This document shows, piece by piece, positions 1-8,992 of a stretch of DNA of 64,000 nt; position 1 is the stretch's first letter; each line of letters starts with the position of its first letter. The position numbers and the translations under genes are program-made. Source of the DNA: Streptomyces hygroscopicus (GTDB lineage: Bacteria > Actinomycetota > Actinomycetes > Streptomycetales > Streptomycetaceae); NCBI RefSeq assembly GCF_026168105.1, contig NZ_LBMW01000008.1, positions 62,001-126,000 of the forward strand, written 5' to 3'. The notes below the pieces were generated by a model. It ran no database searches, was not told where the DNA came from, and saw only the letters and a list, made by a program, of their open reading frames with translations.

Positions 1-478
1 CCTCGCGTATCTCGGTCTCCTCGAACTCGTTCTCCGAAGCGAAGGAGTTGACCGCGATGGCGTACTCGAGCCCGTACTTCTCGACGAGGTCGATGACCGG
101 GAACGAGTCGGCCAGACGGGCGGGATCGACGATGATCAGCGCGCCCAGCGCGCCGCGGGCCATGTCCTCCCACAGCTGCATGAACCGCTGCTGACCGGGT
201 GTGCCGAAGAGGTACAGCACCAGTTCGTCGCTGAGGGTGAGCCGCCCGAAGTCCAGGGCGACGGTGGTGGTGACCTTGTCCGGTACGCCCTGCAGGTCGT
301 CCACATGGGCGGACGCCTGGGTCATCTTCTCCTCGGTGCGCAGCGGGGTGATCTCCGACAGTGAGCCGATGAACGTCGTCTTGCCCACGGCGAAGTGCCC
401 CACCACGAGTATCTTCGCGGTGGTGGTCACCGCGCCCGAGACGTAGAGGGTCTCAGGCGAAACGGGTTTGGAGTCCAT
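1..478 (-). CDS. cvnD: CvnD-type small GTP-binding protein of a conservon (partial)
   Basis: This is the amino-terminal 159 residues of a Ras-like GTPase of the conservon family; the gene runs off the left edge of the window. The start is the ATG at 476-478. A P-loop GHFAVGKTT lies near residues 27-35, and a DxxG-like switch reads LFGTPGQQR. Family members act at the membrane with the CvnA sensor, CvnB roadblock and CvnC proteins in a G-protein-like signalling complex. It overlaps the cvnC end by 26 bp, so it belongs to the same four-gene operon. Which of the many Streptomyces conservons this is cannot be told from the sequence. Confidence 0.93.
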   Translation of the reverse strand, partial: MDSKPVSPETLYVSGAVTTTAKILVVGHFAVGKTTFIGSLSEITPLRTEEKMTQASAHVDDLQGVPDKVTTTVALDFGRLTLSDELVLYLFGTPGQQRFMQLWEDMARGALGALIIVDPARLADSFPVIDLVEKYGLEYAIAVNSFASENEFEETEIRE

Positions 479-827
479 GCAGCACCTTTTCGATGAGGGC
501 TCTGTCGGCGGCCTGGGCGGGGGGTGGCGCGGCGCGGCGCAGCAGGTGTCCCTGCTCGGCTAAGTCGGTCAGCAGGAGACGGGCCACGCCCACCGGCAGT
601 CCCAGATGGGCGGCTACCTCGGCCACGGCCAGGTAGCCGCCGGCGCAGAGGTCCCAGATGCGCCGCACTTCGGGGCTGGCCCCCAGCGGCAGCTCCCGGT
701 CGGGGGCCAGGGTGACCAGAGTGTGCAGCGACAGGTCGTCGGCCGAGGGCAGGCGTCTGCCGCCGGTGATGACGTAGGAGCGGACGAGTTCGCTGGAGAC
801 CGGAGCTTCCTCGCCGTGCCCGGTCAT
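453..827 (-). CDS. cvnC: CvnC-type DUF742 protein of the conservon
   Basis: A DUF742 protein of 124 residues. It has the family pattern SSELVRSYVITGGR near the start, then a winged-helix-like body (VAEVAAHLGLPVGVARLLLTDLAEQG). The ATG at 825-827 overlaps the cvnB stop as ATGA, and the downstream end overlaps cvnD, so translation is coupled across the operon. DUF742 proteins are thought to associate with the CvnD GTPase and CvnB; their biochemical role is not settled. The length is normal for the family and nothing is unusual about the copy. Confidence 0.93.
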   Translation of the reverse strand: MTGHGEEAPVSSELVRSYVITGGRRLPSADDLSLHTLVTLAPDRELPLGASPEVRRIWDLCAGGYLAVAEVAAHLGLPVGVARLLLTDLAEQGHLLRRAAPPPAQAADRALIEKVLHGLQTRFA

Positions 828-1225
828 GCGTCGGCACCGGCGCTCTGTCGCAGGGGTGTGCTCATCGCATTGCCCAGCGCCTTCACCTGCTGCTGCATAC
901 GGATCGACATGACCTCCATATCGACGTCCAGGGCCGAGGAGACCGCCAGGTAGGCGCCACTGCCCGCAGCGATCAGGAAGATCCAGCCGCCGTCGTACTC
1001 CATGAGGGTCTGTTTCCAGATTCCCTTGCCGCTCGCCACGAAGCCGGCGACGGCACGGCTGAGGGACTGCATCGAGCTCATCGCGGCCGCGTTGGTCTCG
1101 GCGTCGTCCTGGGGGATCTCGCTGGAGCGCTCCAGAAGCAGGCCGTCGGCCGAGACGAGAATCGCATGGCGGGCGCCGCGCACCTGCAGCACGTCGTTGA
1201 GCACCCACGACAGGTCGGGCTTCAC
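824..1225 (-). CDS. cvnB: CvnB-type roadblock/LC7 domain protein
   Basis: A 133-residue roadblock/LC7 protein. It begins with the family pattern DLSWVLNDVLQVRGARHAIL and continues DGLLLERS, both typical of actinobacterial conservon B proteins. Roadblock proteins bind and regulate small GTPases, here presumably the neighbouring CvnD. The start is taken as GTG at 1223-1225, which overlaps the cvnA stop as GTGA and has an AAGGA-like ribosome binding site upstream. No ATG fits the conserved N-terminus. Confidence 0.93.
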   Translation of the reverse strand: MKPDLSWVLNDVLQVRGARHAILVSADGLLLERSSEIPQDDAETNAAAMSSMQSLSRAVAGFVASGKGIWKQTLMEYDGGWIFLIAAGSGAYLAVSSALDVDMEVMSIRMQQQVKALGNAMSTPLRQSAGADA

Positions 1226-2418
1226 TGGTCTTGAGATCCTTCCGTGGTGGTCGTGTTGCGCCCGAGGAGCGTTCCGCGCGCGAAGGCTCCGATACGCGAC
1301 GCCGTCACCTCGCCGTCGTGCTCCGGCTCCGGCTCCTGCGCGTACGGCTCCGGCACCACCGCGACCGCGGGCCGGCGCCGGCGCTTGGGGAGGCCGCCGG
1401 GCGTCGTGCCGATGATCTGGACCGGGGCCGGCATCGGCGCGGAACGTGGTCCGGTCGCCGGCCGGCCGGTGTCTGCGAAGGCCGCGGCATCGGCCGCGGG
1501 TTCGGGGGCTTCGTTGGTCAAGAGGCTCTCCGGCAGGAGGATGACCGCCCGTACACCCCCGTACGGCGAGACGGAATCGACGGAGACCTTGAAGCCGTAC
1601 CGGGTGGCGAGGACGCCCGCCACGGCGAACCCGACCCTGGGAGGGTTGCCGAGGCTGGTGATGGAGACGGAGGTCTCCGGGCTCAGCAGTGCGGCGGCGC
1701 GGTCCTTTTCTTCCTGGCTCATGCCGAGACCGGCGTCGTCGATGATCAGGCAGATACCGGTCGGAACGGCCTGGATGTTGATCTCGACGGGGGTGCCGGG
1801 GGCGCTGTAGTTGGTGGCGTTGTCGAGGAGTTCCGCGAGGACGACCGCGACGGGCTCGACCGCCGTGCTGGTGACGGAGACATTGACCTGGGTGTGGATC
1901 TGCACCCGGTCGAAGTGCTTGATACGGCCCTGGGCGCTGCGCGCCACGTCGTACACCGAGGCGGTCGTCTCGCGGCGGCCGAGCCAGCCGCCGCACAGAG
2001 CCGCGATGCCCTGGGCCCGTCGCCCGAACTGGCCGTTGGTGTGGTCGATCGTCATCAGGTCGGCGAGCATCTGCGGATCGTTGCCGTACTTCTGCTGCGC
2101 CAGGTCGCTGATCGAGCGCTGCTGTTCGTCGGCGAGGACCTGCAGCGTCCGCATCCAGGACTTGAGGACGTCCTTCGTCTCCGCTTCGGAGTCGCGGCGC
2201 ACCTCTTCCAGGGCGTGCGCCTGCTGGGAACGGAGTGCCGCGTACTCCATGTGGAGCCGCTGGCACTCCCCGTGGAGTCCGTCCCGGCTGGTCCGTAGAT
2301 CGTCGTTCTGCTTCCGGAGCGCCATGTTGGTCCTCCGGACTCGCATCCCTGCGACAACCGCAGAGAGCACTACCACTAGCAAGATCCACAGCAGCGGATC
2401 TCTGATCAATGACGTCAT
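1222..2418 (-). CDS. cvnA: CvnA-type membrane sensor with histidine-kinase-like ATPase domain
   Basis: A 398-residue membrane-anchored sensor protein. A single transmembrane helix at about residues 9-25 precedes a coiled region (30-115), a degenerate HisKA-like segment around IDHTNGQFGRRAQG, and a GHKL ATPase domain. The N-box is at E196-N200 (ELLDNATNYS) and a G-box follows as DDAGLGMS. The tail after residue 310 is Pro/Ala-rich and probably disordered. CvnA proteins are believed to sense signals and drive the CvnB/C/D module. It is the first gene of the operon; no other gene lies between it and the 0.3 kb upstream region. Confidence 0.93.
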   Translation of the reverse strand: MTSLIRDPLLWILLVVVLSAVVAGMRVRRTNMALRKQNDDLRTSRDGLHGECQRLHMEYAALRSQQAHALEEVRRDSEAETKDVLKSWMRTLQVLADEQQRSISDLAQQKYGNDPQMLADLMTIDHTNGQFGRRAQGIAALCGGWLGRRETTASVYDVARSAQGRIKHFDRVQIHTQVNVSVTSTAVEPVAVVLAELLDNATNYSAPGTPVEINIQAVPTGICLIIDDAGLGMSQEEKDRAAALLSPETSVSITSLGNPPRVGFAVAGVLATRYGFKVSVDSVSPYGGVRAVILLPESLLTNEAPEPAADAAAFADTGRPATGPRSAPMPAPVQIIGTTPGGLPKRRRRPAVAVVPEPYAQEPEPEHDGEVTASRIGAFARGTLLGRNTTTTEGSQDQ

Positions 2419-2721
2419 GAGACTCTCTTCAAGTCGCCTCGCGGGAGCAGTTGCCGTCCGCTGGGACGGTGGCCGCTGTCACGGCCCTGGTGGCGCCGTG
2501 GATTTATCGGCCGACCAACAGACACTCCTTCGCGATGGGGTCCTCGGGACTGTCCCCCCGTGACGCGTACATGGCGCGGCCAGCCTACTGAAGTTCGATG
2601 ATCTTATCAGTCTGGTGAATGTCAACGCCCTTGTCCGGGCGCCGACTTGACACCGTAGCGAGTCCTTGACGGCCACCCTTTCGGCGAGGCGCGCATTTCA
2701 GGACAAAGGTGCCCGCATGGG
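2419..2721. other. Intergenic region upstream of the conservon
   Basis: About 300 bp between cvnA (leftward) and a rightward ABC ATPase relic. It must hold the conservon promoter. The stretch 2590-2640 is locally AT-richer than its surroundings, but I cannot assign -10/-35 elements with confidence. No coding potential was recognised. Confidence 0.4.
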
Positions 2722-3255
2722 GTGGTTGGCCGTGAGGTGGACGCAGGCACCGGGATCCTCCGTGCGCGGGTCCGTGCCACCGCGCGAGGATGGCCCCAGC
2801 ACAGTGATCTACGCCTGGCGGGCGTCGGCCGTCGTCACGGACTCCGTGGGCCATGGATACTGCGCGGGGTCGACCTCACGGTGTCGCCCGGGTCGCTGAT
2901 CCGTGTCGAAGGGGCGAACGGGACCGGCAAGTTCACCCTTCTCCGCCTTCTCGCGGGTACCGACGCGCCCACCGAGGGCCGCGTCATCGGCCGCCCGCGC
3001 ACCGCGTACGTTCCCGAGCGCTTCCCGGCCGCCCTGCCCTTCACGGCGGCCGGCTACCTCGCTCGCCTCGGCACCGTACACGGCCTGCCCCGGCGCGCCG
3101 CCGCCCGCGCCGCCCAAGAATGGCTCGAACGCTTCGGTGCCGCCGCGTACGCCCGCACGCCCATGGCCGAACTCTCCAAGGGCAGCAGCCAGAAGGTCGC
3201 CGTCGCCCAGGCGCTGCTCGCCGGGCCTGGACGCCCTCTCGAAGCCGTTGCCTGA
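2722..3255 (+). pseudogene. Truncated ABC transporter ATP-binding protein
   Basis: Remnant of an ABC ATPase. Readable family features are a strand WILRGVDLTVSPGSLIRVEG, a P-loop and a signature-like LSKGSSQKVAVAQALL. The P-loop reads GANGTGKFT, so the Ser/Thr that should follow the invariant Lys is Phe; this is one base away from Ser. The frame ends right after the signature and shows no Walker B or D-loop. The first 40 or so residues have no family similarity, and no matching permease gene is adjacent. Together this argues for a decayed gene rather than a working ATPase. Confidence 0.75.
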
Positions 3256-3340
3256 CCAATCCGCGAGCTCATGCCGCCACGGCACCAGCTGTCATCGGTG
3301 ACAAAGCGCCGGAGGCGTGGTCGTGGTGCCGGATGGAGCT

Positions 3341-3883
3341 TCAACGCCGGGCGTGGCGGATCTTCAATCGTCCGAATCCCATGGTCCCGGAGATGCGAAT
3401 CTCCGGTCCGCCGGGGCGGGAACGCCGCGGGGCCTTGTAGCGCACGTCTTTCCACTCAGTGCGCAATCCCTCGGCGTCAACGACCGCGTCGCGAGGCACC
3501 GTGATTCTGGCCCCGCCGGTTCCAAGCTGCAGCTCGAGGTCGACGACCGGATGCTCGATGATCGCCCGGGACAGATTCAGGCGCACCCTTCCGTAGGCGG
3601 ACTCGACCTTGAGGAACCGAGGCACCCGCCATACGCCTCGTCGCTGGATCCGTCCGCCGGCGGCGGCGATCGTTGACGTGGTGCCCGGGTGCTCCTCCGG
3701 GAGTGAGGCCAGAGCCGACACGACCTCGCCGTGCGCCTTGGCGGTGAGCACCTGGTGGAGGCGTTCGTCCAACTCCCCGTGCGAGATGAGCCCTTCGGCG
3801 TACGCCTCCTGCAGGCGCTGCACGGCTGTATTGCGGTCGGCTTCACCGATCAGCGACGGCGTCTCTTCCGGTAAGGGGGCCAC
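3341..3883 (-). CDS. DUF1707 domain protein
   Basis: A 180-residue protein with an N-terminal DUF1707 (SHOCT-like) helical motif at about residues 10-60 (ADRNTAVQRLQEAYAEG, then LDERL). The rest is a soluble beta-rich C-terminal region. DUF1707 domains occur in many actinobacterial proteins of unknown role and are often membrane associated; this one has no transmembrane helix. The start is GTG at 3881-3883, and codon 4 is the rare TTA (3872-3874), so translation may depend on the bldA tRNA. It stands alone, between the ABC relic and a convergently transcribed neighbourhood. Confidence 0.8.
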   Translation of the reverse strand: MAPLPEETPSLIGEADRNTAVQRLQEAYAEGLISHGELDERLHQVLTAKAHGEVVSALASLPEEHPGTTSTIAAAGGRIQRRGVWRVPRFLKVESAYGRVRLNLSRAIIEHPVVDLELQLGTGGARITVPRDAVVDAEGLRTEWKDVRYKAPRRSRPGGPEIRISGTMGFGRLKIRHARR

Positions 3884-4016
3884 CGTTTCACCCTACTGCC
3901 GTGCCGGCGATGCGAGTGCGCCAAGGTCCGTGGAAGGCAAGGCATCCGACGGGGAGCCGACTGCTCGTCACCAGGACCTTGATCGTCCAATCCGGCCAAG
4001 CTATGCGGTCAAAGCA

Positions 4017-4856
4017 CTAGTGCCGGCCGGCCGACGCCCGGATCATCTCGGAGACCTTGACGAACCGGTAGCCCTGCTGGCGCAGAGAGGGCACCACCGC
4101 CCTGATCACCTGTTCGGTCACGGGCGCCGCGGTGCGCGTGCAGTGCATCACCACCACGGAACCGGGCCGCACCCCCTCCATCACCTGCCGCACGACCGCG
4201 TCCGCGTCCGTGGCGAATGCGTCCCCGCTCACCACGTCCCACTGGATGGCGGTCACACCGAGCGGCTTGATCGCCCGCAGCGCCTGGTCGTCGTAACAGC
4301 CGCCGGGGAAGCGGAAGTACGGCATCGGATGGGGCACTCCTGCCTTGCGGATCGCCGTGAAGGCGTGCTCCACGTCCGAGCGCATCTGCTTCTCGGCGAG
4401 GACCGGCAGCCCGTAGCAGTTGCCCGCGAAGGAGTAGTGGCTGTAGGAGTGGTTGGCGACCTCGAAGAGCGGTTCGCGGCCGATGTACCGGACCTCCTCG
4501 GGGTACTCGTCGGCCCACCGGCCCGTCATGAACACGGTCGCCGGCACGCCCAGCTCCCGCAGCGTGTCGATCAGCCCGGGGTTGTCGAAGCGATTGCCCG
4601 CGGCGGCCAGGGTTCCCTGGTCCGCGGTCATGTCGGCATCGAACGTGAGAGCGATGATCTTCTTGTTTCGTGGGCCGTTCGTAAAGACGGACGGCAGCCC
4701 GCCGGGCCCGGGCGCGAGCGTGGGCGGTGCGGGCACGGTCGCCGAGGGTGAAGCGGAGTGGTGTCTGAGGTGATGGGTGGGCTCGGGGGCTCCGCAGGCG
4801 GCGAGTGCGGCGCCGAGGGCGCAGAGGGCGGCGATGCGTCGGACAAGAGAGATCAC
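4017..4856 (-). CDS. Polysaccharide deacetylase family lipoprotein
   Basis: A 279-residue secreted lipoprotein with a NodB-homology (carbohydrate esterase 4) domain. The signal peptide ends in a lipobox LAAC with Cys21 as the predicted lipidated residue, followed by a Pro/Ser/His-rich linker. Catalytic motifs are LTFDADM (motif 1, metal Asp), NHSYSH (motif 2, metal His residues) and YFRFPGGCYD (motif 3). Members remove N-acetyl groups from peptidoglycan or other amino-sugar polymers outside the cell. The substrate cannot be read from the sequence. It is monocistronic, with about 225 bp separating it from the slipin gene. Confidence 0.88.
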   Translation of the reverse strand: MISLVRRIAALCALGAALAACGAPEPTHHLRHHSASPSATVPAPPTLAPGPGGLPSVFTNGPRNKKIIALTFDADMTADQGTLAAAGNRFDNPGLIDTLRELGVPATVFMTGRWADEYPEEVRYIGREPLFEVANHSYSHYSFAGNCYGLPVLAEKQMRSDVEHAFTAIRKAGVPHPMPYFRFPGGCYDDQALRAIKPLGVTAIQWDVVSGDAFATDADAVVRQVMEGVRPGSVVVMHCTRTAAPVTEQVIRAVVPSLRQQGYRFVKVSEMIRASAGRH

Positions 4857-5082
4857 CGTACGAACGTAACGGGCGAAATGTCCGTAAAGGCCGCTTCTGC
4901 GGTGTGCCGAGCTGGAACGATCGCGAACTCACCCGCCCGGCCGCCTCGCCGCGCGGCCGGCCGTCGACGCGACAGCCGAGCGGCACCGGGTCGCTGCCCT
5001 GGAGCACGTCCCCCACCGCCTGCGCCGCCGCCCACGGGTCGTCGAAGGCCGCTCGCGCCGTCGGAGGGGACCCGGCTCAGGC

Positions 5083-6054
5083 TCAGTCGTCGTGGGTGAG
5101 GGCCGCGGGAGTGATCTTCAGGGCCGACGGCGGTACGTCGGGGGTCGCCGCGGGTGCGAGCTCGGGCTCGGGATCGGGCGCCGGAACGGGGGGCGCCTCG
5201 TCCGACGGCCCGGTAACCGTCTCGCGCACCGGCGGCGACGCGTCCGCGCCCGCGGTGACGGACGACCGCTCCGCGTCGCGCCCCTGGGCCTCCTGCGGTG
5301 CCGCCCGCTCGAGGAACCGCAGCAGCTCCACCGGGAACGGCAGCACAAGCGTCGAGTTCTTCTCGGCCGCCACCGCCACCACGGTCTGCAGCAGCCGCAG
5401 CTGGAGCGCGGCCGGCTGCTCGGACATCACCCCGGCGGCCTCCGCCAGCTTCTTGGAGGCCTGGAGCTCCGCGTCCGCGTTGATGATCCGTGCCCGGCGC
5501 TCACGGTCCGCCTCCGCCTGGCGGGCCATGGACCGCTTCATCGCGTCCGGCAGGGACACATCCTTGATCTCGACCCGGTCGATCTGCACGCCCCAGCCGA
5601 TGGCCGGGCTGTCGATCATCAGCTCGAGTCCCTGGTTGAGCTTCTCCCGGTTGGAGAGCAGGTCGTCCAGATCGCTCTTGCCGATGATCGAGCGCAGCGA
5701 GGTCTGCGCCATCTGCGAGACCGCGAACCGGTAGTCCTCGACCTGGATCAGCGCGTTCGCCGCGTCGATCACCTTGAAGTAGACGACGGCGTCCACGCGC
5801 ACGGTGACGTTGTCGCGTGTGATGCCCTCCTGCGCGGGGATCGGCAGCGTCACGATCTGCATGTTGACCTTGTGCAGCCGGTCGACCATGGGAATGATCA
5901 CGGTGAAGCCCGGGAGCCTGGGGGGCCCGATGAGCCGCCCGAAGCGGAAGACCACGCCGCGCTCGTACTGCTTGACGACCCGTGCCGCCGCGGCGAGGTA
6001 CACGAGTCCGGCGGCACCGGCCGCCACCAGGGAACCCACCAGCTCCTGAAGCAT
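5083..6054 (-). CDS. SPFH/stomatin-like (slipin) membrane protein
   Basis: A 323-residue slipin. A short N-terminal membrane segment (about residues 8-23) leads into the SPFH domain with the typical opening VVKQYERGVVFRFGRL and the pattern SLRSIIGKSDLDDLL. An alpha-helical region follows (AEADRERRARIINADAELQAS), then an acidic, Pro-rich tail from about residue 245. SPFH proteins oligomerise and organise membrane microdomains; no NfeD partner gene is beside this one. The start at 6052-6054 is chosen because GAGGGGG lies just upstream; an in-frame start further out lacks such a site. Confidence 0.9.
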   Translation of the reverse strand: MLQELVGSLVAAGAAGLVYLAAAARVVKQYERGVVFRFGRLIGPPRLPGFTVIIPMVDRLHKVNMQIVTLPIPAQEGITRDNVTVRVDAVVYFKVIDAANALIQVEDYRFAVSQMAQTSLRSIIGKSDLDDLLSNREKLNQGLELMIDSPAIGWGVQIDRVEIKDVSLPDAMKRSMARQAEADRERRARIINADAELQASKKLAEAAGVMSEQPAALQLRLLQTVVAVAAEKNSTLVLPFPVELLRFLERAAPQEAQGRDAERSSVTAGADASPPVRETVTGPSDEAPPVPAPDPEPELAPAATPDVPPSALKITPAALTHDD

Positions 6055-6156
6055 GACGACCCCCTCGGGGAGAGGCCCGGAACATCTGCACTTGCCACCA
6101 TAATTCCGCCGGAGCCCGGGAGCGAGAGGCAGCCGATGCGGCCGTAGGGCGCACAA

Positions 6157-6193
6157 GCGAGGGCCCGTCGGGGCGGCACCGACGGGCCCTCGC
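6157..6193 (-). terminator. Strong hairpin terminator downstream of sulP
   Basis: A perfect 15-bp inverted repeat (arms 6157-6171 and 6179-6193) with a 7-nt loop lies between the sulP stop and the slipin start. It has no long T run, as is common in Streptomyces terminators. It should separate the carbonic anhydrase/sulP transcript from the slipin gene. Confidence 0.7.
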
Positions 6194-6221
6194 GCATCGG
6201 GAGCCGAGCGGCTCCACGACG

Positions 6222-7688
6222 TCAGCGGACGGACGTCATCCGCACCGGTTCCGTGCCGGCCACGCTGTGGCGCTCCGCCCAGTTCCCCAGGGCCTTATGA
6301 CATGCGTGGTCCAGATGGTGCAGCCCGGACAGGTCCAGCTCGACCGGCCGGTCCTGCGGCAGCGCCTCCAGACTGTCGAGGATCTTCGGCAGCCGCAGGA
6401 AGGTCGCATTGCCCGACAGATACGCCTGCACCGGACCCGCCCCCTTGTCGACGACCTCCAGTTTGACGTGCGAGGCCTCCCACGCGCTCTTCACCACAGC
6501 CAGCGTGAGGCCGACGAGCACCCCCTCGAACATGCTGACCGCCACGATCGACACCGCGGTGACCACGAGTATCAGCGCCTCGCCCCGGTGCTCGCGCCAC
6601 AGCGAGACGATCTCCCGCAGGGGGACGAGCTTGGCACCGGAGTACAGCAGGATTCCGGCGAGGGACGGGATGGGTATACAGGCCAGCACCGACGGCAGCA
6701 GCGCCGCGAACAGCAGCAGCCAGGCGCCGTGCAGCACCCGGGACGCCTTCGTCCTGGCACCGGCCTGGACGTTGGCCGCGCTGCGCACGATCACCGCGGT
6801 CATCGGCAGCGCCCCGAGCACCCCGCAGACGGCGTTGCCCGCGCCCTGCGCCATCAGCTCCTTGTCGTACTTGGTACGCGGACCGTTGTGCAGCCGGTCC
6901 ACGGCGGCGGCGCTGAACAGCGACTCCGCGGAGGCGATCAGGGTGAAGGCGACGATCGTGCCGAGCACGCCCGCACCCGCCAGCTCGCGGAAGGCGTCCA
7001 GCGACGGCGGCTGGATCGAGCCCAGCAGCCCCCGCACCTCGACCGTGGCCACCGGCAGGCCGAGAAGCAGGGCGACGAGCGTGGCGAGCCCGACCGCCGC
7101 GAGGGGGCCGGGGACCGCTCGCACCGGGCGAGGCATGTGTTTCCACAGCACCAGGACGACGACGGTGCCCGCGCCGAGCGCCAGCGCCGTCAGCGCGCGG
7201 GTGCTCGAGACGGCGTCGGCGAACGCCCCGGGCAGCCCGGCTATCTTCTGCGGACCGGAGGCCGGGGCCTTGGCCTCGACCACGGAGTAGAGCTGTCCGG
7301 CGATCAGGACGAGTCCGATGCCGGCCAGCATGCCCTCCACGACGGAGACCGAGATGGCCCGGAACCAGCGACCCAGCTTCAGGGCACCCATGAGCAGCTG
7401 GAGCACACCGGTGGCGAGCACGATCACGCCGAGGACGGGCAGTCCGAACTGCCGCACCGCCTCGAAGACCAGTACGGTCAGCCCGGCGGCCGGTCCGGAG
7501 ACCTGGAGGCTGCTGCCGCGCATCAGCCCCGTGACCAGGCCGCCCACGATGCCGGTGACGAGGCCGAGTTCGGCGGGCACACCGGAGGCGACGGCCACGC
7601 CCACGCACAGCGGGAGCGCGACCAGGAAGACGACCAGGGAGGCGGCGAAGTCCTGCTTGAGGTGAGGTAACCCCTTGAGTGCGGCCAT
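6222..7688 (-). CDS. SulP family anion transporter with C-terminal STAS domain
   Basis: A 488-residue multi-spanning transporter. The N-terminal region (FAASLVVFLVALPLCVGVAVASGVP) and the repeated hydrophobic segments are typical of SulP proteins. A short STAS domain follows from about residue 410 (VELDLSGLHHLDHACHKAL). SulP proteins carry sulfate, bicarbonate or related anions. The carbonic anhydrase gene directly upstream, ending 8 bp before this start, suggests bicarbonate. The start ATG (7686-7688) has a GAGGT ribosome site that overlaps the anhydrase stop. Codon 7 is TTA (7668-7670), hinting at bldA dependence. Confidence 0.9.
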   Translation of the reverse strand: MAALKGLPHLKQDFAASLVVFLVALPLCVGVAVASGVPAELGLVTGIVGGLVTGLMRGSSLQVSGPAAGLTVLVFEAVRQFGLPVLGVIVLATGVLQLLMGALKLGRWFRAISVSVVEGMLAGIGLVLIAGQLYSVVEAKAPASGPQKIAGLPGAFADAVSSTRALTALALGAGTVVVLVLWKHMPRPVRAVPGPLAAVGLATLVALLLGLPVATVEVRGLLGSIQPPSLDAFRELAGAGVLGTIVAFTLIASAESLFSAAAVDRLHNGPRTKYDKELMAQGAGNAVCGVLGALPMTAVIVRSAANVQAGARTKASRVLHGAWLLLFAALLPSVLACIPIPSLAGILLYSGAKLVPLREIVSLWREHRGEALILVVTAVSIVAVSMFEGVLVGLTLAVVKSAWEASHVKLEVVDKGAGPVQAYLSGNATFLRLPKILDSLEALPQDRPVELDLSGLHHLDHACHKALGNWAERHSVAGTEPVRMTSVR

Positions 7689-7696
7689 GGTTGACC

Positions 7697-8278
7697 TCAC
7701 AGCGCTTCGAAACTGTCGGTGGCGGCGCGGTGTTCGCGGACGGCGCCGGTGTGCACCTCGTAGTACCAGCCGTGCACCCGCAGCAGGCCCGCCGCGAGCC
7801 GCTGCTCGACGCACGGGTACGAACGCAGGCGCAGCAGCTGCGCGAGCACGTGGTTCTGCACGGCCTGCGCGACCGCCGGATCGTCCGCGTCGGACGCACC
7901 CGGGTGCGGCGCGGCGTGTGCGAGCCAGTCGCGCACGGCCGGTACGGCGGTCAGGTCGTCGCCGCGCACCAGCGCGCCGACGGCTCCGCAGTGGGAGTGG
8001 CCGCAGACGACGACGTCCCTGACGCCGAGCACCTCCACGGCGTACTCGATGGTGGCCGCCTCGCTGGTGGGGTGCTCGGAGGCGTACGGGGGCACGATGT
8101 TGCCCGCGGTGCGCAGTTCGAAGAGCTCACCGGGCCGGGCTCCGGTGATCAGCGCGGGTACGACCCGGGAGTCGGAGCAGGTGATGAACAGGACCTGGGG
8201 TGACTGGCCCTCGGCCAGCCGGGAGAAGTCCTCGGGGCGCTGTCCGTGCGCACGGGCATGATCGATGAGGGGCTGCAT
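7697..8278 (-). CDS. Beta-class carbonic anhydrase
   Basis: A 193-residue beta-carbonic anhydrase that interconverts CO2 and bicarbonate. The zinc ligand and dyad motif CSDSR is at residues 34-38, and the second zinc motif HSHCG is near residue 93. The start ATG (8276-8278) has an excellent AGGAGG site about 9 nt upstream. The gene is followed after 8 bp by the SulP transporter, so the pair forms an operon likely to supply or balance cytosolic bicarbonate. Confidence 0.94.
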   Translation of the reverse strand: MQPLIDHARAHGQRPEDFSRLAEGQSPQVLFITCSDSRVVPALITGARPGELFELRTAGNIVPPYASEHPTSEAATIEYAVEVLGVRDVVVCGHSHCGAVGALVRGDDLTAVPAVRDWLAHAAPHPGASDADDPAVAQAVQNHVLAQLLRLRSYPCVEQRLAAGLLRVHGWYYEVHTGAVREHRAATDSFEAL

Positions 8279-8430
8279 TGTCAGTTCCTCCTGGCGCGCC
8301 CTGGATGGCGCGTCGGTGTACGCGAGAACGTGGCAGATGCGGGTACGGCGACAGGACCCCACGTCGACGCGCTCGGCCAACGTGGCGTGGTGAGGGGAGG
8401 GTCGCTGTCAGCCCGGACCCGGGGAGCAGC

Positions 8431-8829
8431 TCAGTGGCGGAACACCTGGAGTGCCGCGGGAGTATGAGCGACGGATGATCTGGATATGCCCAGCGGGGCG
8501 GGGCCGGCGGCCGAGGGCCGTACGGCTGTGACGTCGGGTGTCGGCAGCGCGGACGCGAGGGGCTCCGGAACGGAATCCGTGCAGAGGCGGTTGCGGTCAC
8601 GGGCGCGGAGCGGGCCGGTGGGGCTCGGGAGGTGCCCGAGGTCGCCGCAGCTGACGACCTCGTCCGCGTTGTCCGCGCGCTTGACGGTGACCACCTCCGG
8701 GGAGCCGGCGGTGGTCACGTGGGTGCGGTGCGCGGAGGTGAAGGACGCGGTGGGCGCGAAGAACTGCATGGCCAGCAGGACGGCGGAGAGGATCGTCAGC
8801 GTGAACCGGACCGTCGTGCCTCGCACCAT
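8431..8829 (-). CDS. Small secreted protein of unknown function
   Basis: A 132-residue protein that begins MVRGTT and has a hydrophobic signal segment (FTLTILSAVLLAMQFFAPTASFTSA). The mature part has two Cys residues (VVSCGDLGHL and NRLCTDS) that could form a disulfide. I recognise no enzymatic domain. The ATG at 8827-8829 is preferred over a start 16 codons upstream because a GGAAGGGGG site precedes it. It reads toward the carbonic anhydrase gene, with about 150 bp between them. Confidence 0.65.
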   Translation of the reverse strand: MVRGTTVRFTLTILSAVLLAMQFFAPTASFTSAHRTHVTTAGSPEVVTVKRADNADEVVSCGDLGHLPSPTGPLRARDRNRLCTDSVPEPLASALPTPDVTAVRPSAAGPAPLGISRSSVAHTPAALQVFRH

Positions 8830-8992
8830 GCGCCCCCTTCCTGCGGTGTGCGTCCGTCGTATGCCCTCGACGAACACGTTAACCCGGTGGACCTGTTTGC
8901 AGGGTCAACTTCACGCTTCAGGTAAAGAAGAGCCCAAAAACCGAGGTCGGAATGGCTGATACCCGTCGCTCGGTTACGCCTGTTTCATTCTG

